Below are positions 60,638 to 64,000 of a DNA stretch of 64,000 bases, piece by piece. The translations under genes were made by a program, and so were the position numbers. The notes beneath the pieces were generated by a model. The model searched no databases. It worked only from the letters and a program-made list of their open reading frames with translations, and was not told the origin of the DNA. Source of the stretch: CAVUCH01 sp963697705 (GTDB taxonomy: Bacteria > Acidobacteriota > Vicinamibacteria > Vicinamibacterales > JAENWD01). The stretch spans positions 1,054,001 to 1,118,000 of the forward strand of contig CAVOPA010000003.1 of assembly GCA_963697705.1 (NCBI GenBank), given 5' to 3'. How positions within the stretch are numbered: the stretch's first letter is position 1; each line of letters opens with the position of its first letter.

Positions 60638-61462
60638 TTACTCGGGCTGACGGCGGGGTTGGTTCAAAGACGTGGGGCGGCTCGACGCGTGCTCGTGGGC
60701 GCCAACCACGTAGGCGATGTATCCGCCAAAGAGCACCGACAGCGTCGAAGAGCCAAACACGGAGGCCAGGGATTTGCGGCACCAGGTGCGGATGTCTGTT
60801 TCAGGCACACCGGATCGAATGGCGCGCTCGACGTTCGCCTCGCTGAGCGCGTAGGCCAGGTACTCTTCGAGCGTGAGCGGCAAGTCGATGTCGAACGGCT
60901 CGAACGCCGCAAGTCGCAGGCCCGCGTGCGCGTAGTCGAGCGCCTGCACGTCCATCGCATAACCGGGCGGAAACGGATAGCGCGACTCGAACGCGTGGAA
61001 CCAGGCGTCGAGCGGGGCCTCGCGACACCGGCGGCCGCAGGAGAAGTCGTAGATGACGAGCACGCCGCCTGGCGCACGGACGCGCGCGATCTCGGCCAGC
61101 GATCGGGTGCGGTCCGTGTAGTTGAGGACGCCAGCCGCCGTGAGCAGATGGAACGAGGCGTCGGCGAAGGGGAGGTCTTCGGCCCGTCCCACGACGAACG
61201 CGGCGCCCGGCGCGACGGTGTGACGGTGTACGAGCATGCCGGCGGCAGGCTCGATACCGACCACCATGTCAGCGAGCGCGGCGAGCGCTGCCGTCGAACG
61301 CCCGGCGCCACAGCCCACGTCGAGCGCGCGCGCCACATGGCGGGAGCCGAAAGTCTCGTGTGCGGCGACAAGAGCGATGATGCGCGGATGAACCGGCGGC
61401 CGCGCGAAAGCGTAGCCGGCCGCCAGCCGCGCGCTGCTATAGATGTCTCCGGACGGCAGCAT
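60638..61462 (-). CDS. Class I SAM-dependent methyltransferase
   Basis: 274 residues. SAM-binding motif I ALDVGCGAGRSTAALA, motif II area MVVGIEPAAGML, then VGRAEDLPFADASFHLLTAA (motif II/III of the Methyltransf_11 type) and RVRAPGGVLVIYDFSCG. N-terminal SGDIYSSARLAAGYAFARPP is a UbiE-like leader. The C-terminal half (LPLTLEEYLAYALSEANVER) may bind the substrate. Small-molecule or lipid methylation is likely, not resolved. It ends 13 bp upstream of the AlkZ-like start on the same strand, so both may be one transcript. Confidence 0.85.
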   Translation of the reverse strand: MLPSGDIYSSARLAAGYAFARPPVHPRIIALVAAHETFGSRHVARALDVGCGAGRSTAALAALADMVVGIEPAAGMLVHRHTVAPGAAFVVGRAEDLPFADASFHLLTAAGVLNYTDRTRSLAEIARVRAPGGVLVIYDFSCGRRCREAPLDAWFHAFESRYPFPPGYAMDVQALDYAHAGLRLAAFEPFDIDLPLTLEEYLAYALSEANVERAIRSGVPETDIRTWCRKSLASVFGSSTLSVLFGGYIAYVVGAHEHASSRPTSLNQPRRQPE

Positions 61463-61944
61463 GCGCTCACATGGTAGTCCCGGACTGCGCAGGCCGTTGC
61501 TGTGAATGCAGGCGGACGGCACGCGGGCCGCAGCTACACCCACGTGCTCGAACTGGCCGCGACACGCGTGACCCACGTACTCGAGATGGGCGTCGCGTAC
61601 CGGTTCGCCCAGTCCTACGTGCTGCTGAACACCGTGGCGGCTGTGTTCGCCCTCGCGAGGTCGTGCCCACACTCGTGCTCGCCGGCTGGTGCGGCCCGCG
61701 GCTCAGACGGCTGTGCTGGTGGTGTTTTGCCATCCTGCAGGGACTCGCGTCAGCGCTATCCTTCACGTGGCGGCCGACACGTGCAGTTCGGCGCGTGTCG
61801 TAGTCGATGACGCGTCGTAGTTGGGCGGTGGTGTCGTTCGGTGTAGTTTGTCGTTCTTGGTTCGCGAAGGCTCGGCCCGTCTCCGCCAACGACAACCGTC
61901 GGCCCAAACAACAACCCCGTCAGCCCGACCGGCCCGGAGCCCCA
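61463..61944. other. 482-bp spacer without a supported gene
   Basis: Frames of about 100 codons exist on both strands (for instance from 61502) but carry no family motif, signal peptide or ribosome-binding site. About 61555-61590 repeats CCCACGT-CTCGA twice. About 61795-61865 is T/G-rich on the plus strand with recurring GTCGTAG and GTCGTTC 7-mers (GTCGTAGTCG, GTCGTAGTTG, GTCGTTCGGTGTAG, GTCGTTCTTGG), which may be a decayed heptamer island. The pirin promoter should be here. Confidence 0.45.
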
Positions 61945-62934
61945 ATGTCCATCCGTCCAGTGAAGCGCATCCTCGAGTCCCAGCCCACCACGGAGGGCGC
62001 CGGCGTCAAACTGCGGCGCGCGTTCGGGTTCGGCGACACGTCGGACTTCGATCCGTTCCTGCTGTTCGACGACTTCCGGAACGACAACCCCGAAGACTTT
62101 CTCGCCGGCTTTCCCTGGCACCCGCACCGCGGGATCGAGACGATTACGTACGTCCTTGCGGGCACCGTCACGCACGGCGACAGTCTTGGCAACCGGGGCG
62201 ATCTCGGCGCCGGCGACGTGCAGTGGATGACCGCCGGCCGCGGCATCCTTCACCAGGAGATGCCGAAGGGCGACGGTGCGGGCCGCATGCACGGCTTCCA
62301 GCTGTGGGCCAACCTGCCGGCGTCGTTGAAAATGACGAAGCCGCGATACCAGGATGTGGTCGCTCGGGATATCCCGGAAACCGTCGATGACGACGGGACG
62401 GCGGTGCGGGTGATCTGTGGCACCTTCTGGGGCCTGACAGGACCGGTGGAAGGCGTCGCGGCCGACCCGCGGTATCTCGATATCTCCGTTCCACCCGGGC
62501 GGCGCAAGCGGCTCGCTGTAGAGACATCACGACACGCGTTCGCGTACGTGTTCGCGGGTTCTGGCACCTTTCGCGATGCATCGGCGCCTCGTGGCGTCGA
62601 CACCGAGCTGGTCGGCAGCACGGGCGCCGTGCAGCCCGCCGGCACGTCGCCTGCCGATCTGCTGGCGGCCGGCAGATCGCAGGGCCGCACGGCTGGAGCA
62701 GCGAGCTTCGGTGACGCACGCAACCGATCGCTGGTGCTGTTCGACAGCGGCGACGAGGTCGTGGTGCAGGCGGGGGATGAAGGCATCCGCTTCCTGCTCG
62801 TCTCCGGCAAGCCACTCCAGGAGCCGGTCGCTTGGTACGGTCCGATCGTGATGAACACCAAACAGGAGCTGCAGCAGGCCATCAGTGAGCTGCGGGATGG
62901 GACGTTCATCCAAGGGCCAAGGGCCAAGGGCTAA
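61945..62934 (+). CDS. Pirin family protein
   Basis: 329 residues, bicupin fold. N-terminal cupin with the metal-site motif FPWHPHRGIETITYVLAGTV, then GDVQWMTAGRGILHQEMPK and GFQLWANLPASLKMTKPRYQ. C-terminal cupin ALAV-like strands with DISVPPGRRKRLAVE and AYVFAGSGTFRD. The protein also has an extra insertion (residues about 235-255). Pirins bind iron or other metals; some act as quercetin dioxygenases or redox sensors. ATG at 61945. The last residues (QGPRAKG-stop) are encoded by the GGGCCAA/GGGCTAA heptamers that follow, including the TAA stop codon. Confidence 0.9.
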   Translation: MSIRPVKRILESQPTTEGAGVKLRRAFGFGDTSDFDPFLLFDDFRNDNPEDFLAGFPWHPHRGIETITYVLAGTVTHGDSLGNRGDLGAGDVQWMTAGRGILHQEMPKGDGAGRMHGFQLWANLPASLKMTKPRYQDVVARDIPETVDDDGTAVRVICGTFWGLTGPVEGVAADPRYLDISVPPGRRKRLAVETSRHAFAYVFAGSGTFRDASAPRGVDTELVGSTGAVQPAGTSPADLLAAGRSQGRTAGAASFGDARNRSLVLFDSGDEVVVQAGDEGIRFLLVSGKPLQEPVAWYGPIVMNTKQELQQAISELRDGTFIQGPRAKG

Positions 62935-63022
62935 GGGCTAAGGGCTAAGGGCTAAGGGCTAAAGGCTAAAGGCCAACGGACAACGGATAACGGATAACGG
63001 ACACGGATAACGATAACGGAGA
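62918..63022. repeat. Heptamer islands GGGCTAA then GGATAAC
   Basis: Tandem GGGCCAA/GGGCTAA units (62918-62972) run from inside the pirin gene, followed directly by GGATAAC units (about 62975-63020). This is the only place where two heptamer families are adjacent and in one orientation. The ribosome-binding site AGGAGG of the next gene follows at 63022-63027. Confidence 0.88.
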
Positions 63023-63037
63023 GGAGGTACGGTTTTC

Positions 63038-63982
63038 ATGGCTGGAGAGATGTTGTATCGCACGCTGGGCGCGACCGGGGAGCGAGTATCTGCGATCGGG
63101 CTCGGCGGATGGCACCTGGCGCTGCCGGGCGTGGATGATGCGCTCGCCCGGCGCATCATCCGCGGTGCGATCGACCGCGGCATCACCTTCATGGACAACT
63201 CGTGGGATTACAACGACGGCGAGAGCGAGCGGCGCATGGGCGCGGCGCTCCGCGACGGCTACCGCGATCGCGTCTTCCTGATGACCAAGATCGACGGGCG
63301 GTCGCGTGCGGAGGCGACGCGTCAGCTGGACGAATCGCTCCGCCGGCTGCAGACCGACCGCCTCGATCTCGTGCAGCACCACGAGGTGATTCGCTACGAC
63401 GATCCGCATCGTCTGTTCGACCCCGATGGCGCCAATCAGGCGCTGGTCGACGCGCGTGCGGCCGGCAAGGTGCGCTACATCGGTTTCACCGGCCACAAGG
63501 ATCCGCACATCCACCTGCACACGCTGGACGTCGCACGGGAGCAGGGATTCAGGTTCGACACGGTGCAGATGCCGCTGAACGTCATGGACGCGCACTACCG
63601 CAGCTTCGAGCGGCTGGTGCTGCCCCGGCTGGTCGCCGAGGGCATCGGCGTGCTGGGGATGAAGCCGATGGGCAACGGAATCATCCTCAAGTCGAATACC
63701 GCGACGGCGCGCGAGTGCCTCCGCTACGCGCTGCACCTGCCGACGTCGGTGGTGATCACCGGGATCGATTCGCTCGCGGTGCTCGACCAGGCCTGCGAGG
63801 TTGCCGGCGCGTTCACCCCGATGACTTCTTCCGAGGTTGCCGCCCTGCTGGCCAGGACCGCGTCAGCCGCCGAAAGGGGTGCGTACGAGCCGTTCAAGAC
63901 CTCGTCGCTGTTCGATGCCACCGCCGAGCATCCCGAGTGGCTCGGCGAAGAGGCCGAACATATCCGCCAGCTGATGTCGTAA
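63038..63982 (+). CDS. Aldo/keto reductase
   Basis: 314 residues. TIM-barrel AKR motifs: LGATGERVSAIGLGGWHLAL, RGITFMDNSWDYNDGESERR (catalytic Asp and Tyr), FLMTKIDGRSRAEA (Lys), DRLDLVQHHEVIRYDDPHRL (His), GKVRYIGFTGHKDPHIHL and GIGVLGMKPMGNGIIL. The C-terminus ends HIRQLMS at a TAA near the right edge. Cytosolic by lack of a signal, unlike the Tat-exported AKR at 20.3 kb. NADPH-dependent carbonyl reduction is likely. ATG at 63038 follows AGGAGG with slightly long spacing. Confidence 0.89.
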   Translation: MAGEMLYRTLGATGERVSAIGLGGWHLALPGVDDALARRIIRGAIDRGITFMDNSWDYNDGESERRMGAALRDGYRDRVFLMTKIDGRSRAEATRQLDESLRRLQTDRLDLVQHHEVIRYDDPHRLFDPDGANQALVDARAAGKVRYIGFTGHKDPHIHLHTLDVAREQGFRFDTVQMPLNVMDAHYRSFERLVLPRLVAEGIGVLGMKPMGNGIILKSNTATARECLRYALHLPTSVVITGIDSLAVLDQACEVAGAFTPMTSSEVAALLARTASAAERGAYEPFKTSSLFDATAEHPEWLGEEAEHIRQLMS

Positions 63983-64000
63983 ACTCTGCCCTCGATTCGT

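Noticed and set aside
61502..61810. 102-codon plus-strand frame upstream of pirin
   Set aside because: No ribosome-binding site, no family pattern, and composition matches non-coding frames around it.
1..64000. tRNA or rRNA genes
   Set aside because: Scanned for T-arm-like GGTTCGAATCC patterns and rRNA-like stretches; none found that fold with the other arms. A covariance-model search was not possible.
1..64000. Insertion sequences or prophage
   Set aside because: No transposase, integrase or phage structural gene was recognised; repeats present are short extragenic types.

Overview
The window is about 64 kb of GC-rich bacterial chromosome with dense, mostly single-gene or short-operon housekeeping and accessory metabolism. 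No phage, insertion-sequence or plasmid genes were recognised, and neither were tRNA or rRNA genes. The gene content points to an Acidobacteriota member, probably class Vicinamibacteria. The indicators are an ADOP-type duplicated orphan ABC permease, an Oar-like TonB-dependent receptor with an N-terminal carboxypeptidase-regulatory domain, a CRTAC1/ASPIC-UnbV FG-GAP protein, many Tat-exported oxidoreductases and several BACON-type surface modules. This placement is an inference from gene families, not from a phylogeny.

Layout. 1-7.3 kb: the tail of an S58/DmpA peptidase, trmO, then a leftward cluster of two divergent Hsp70-like ATPases with a DUF2760 protein, and a DinB protein. 7.4-14.2 kb: signalling genes (pseudo-receiver plus RsbW-type ATPase, STAS protein, ECF sigma factor with an anti-sigma-like partner carrying eleven 11-residue repeats), interleaved with an APC permease/zinc dehydrogenase pair and a Tag glycosylase. 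14.3-23.0 kb: an exported HExxH protease/propeller/barrel protein coupled to a PrsW protease and a VAT1-like reductase, a BI-1 protein, and divergent aldo/keto and GMC oxidoreductases. 23-34.6 kb: secreted hypotheticals, the Oar-like receptor, a DUF892 ferritin-like protein with a basic tail, an OPT transporter, PepT and an orphan sugar-binding lipoprotein. 34.7-50 kb: carbohydrate-related genes (GH18, enolase-superfamily enzyme, Gfo/Idh/MocA enzyme, L-rhamnose mutarotase, SDR, GH67 alpha-glucuronidase with MOSC) plus citrate synthase, the FG-GAP protein and RlmD. 50-64 kb: SpmA/SpmB, Rieske protein, DUF423, SRPBCC plus zinc dehydrogenase pair, ADOP permease, BACON lipoprotein, AlkZ-like DNA glycosylase, methyltransferase, pirin and an aldo/keto reductase.

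The most striking feature is not a gene. At least fourteen intergenic spaces hold islands of tandem 7-bp repeats from at least seven sequence families: GCACAAT, GGTTCCG, GGCTGGA, CATCCGA, GGATAAC, ATTCGGA and GGGCTAA. Most islands have two arms in inverted orientation. They often begin at a stop codon and sometimes supply the stop codon or ribosome-binding region of the neighbouring gene. A second family of short palindromes, GTAG-headed and REP/BIME-like, occurs as single copies and as a 110-bp-period array.

Four genes (FG-GAP, a small secreted protein, GH67, BACON lipoprotein) are each split by a single extra base at or beside a short G/C run, always a +1 shift. This suggests residual assembly indels, although real pseudogenes cannot be excluded. 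These genes are annotated across the shift.
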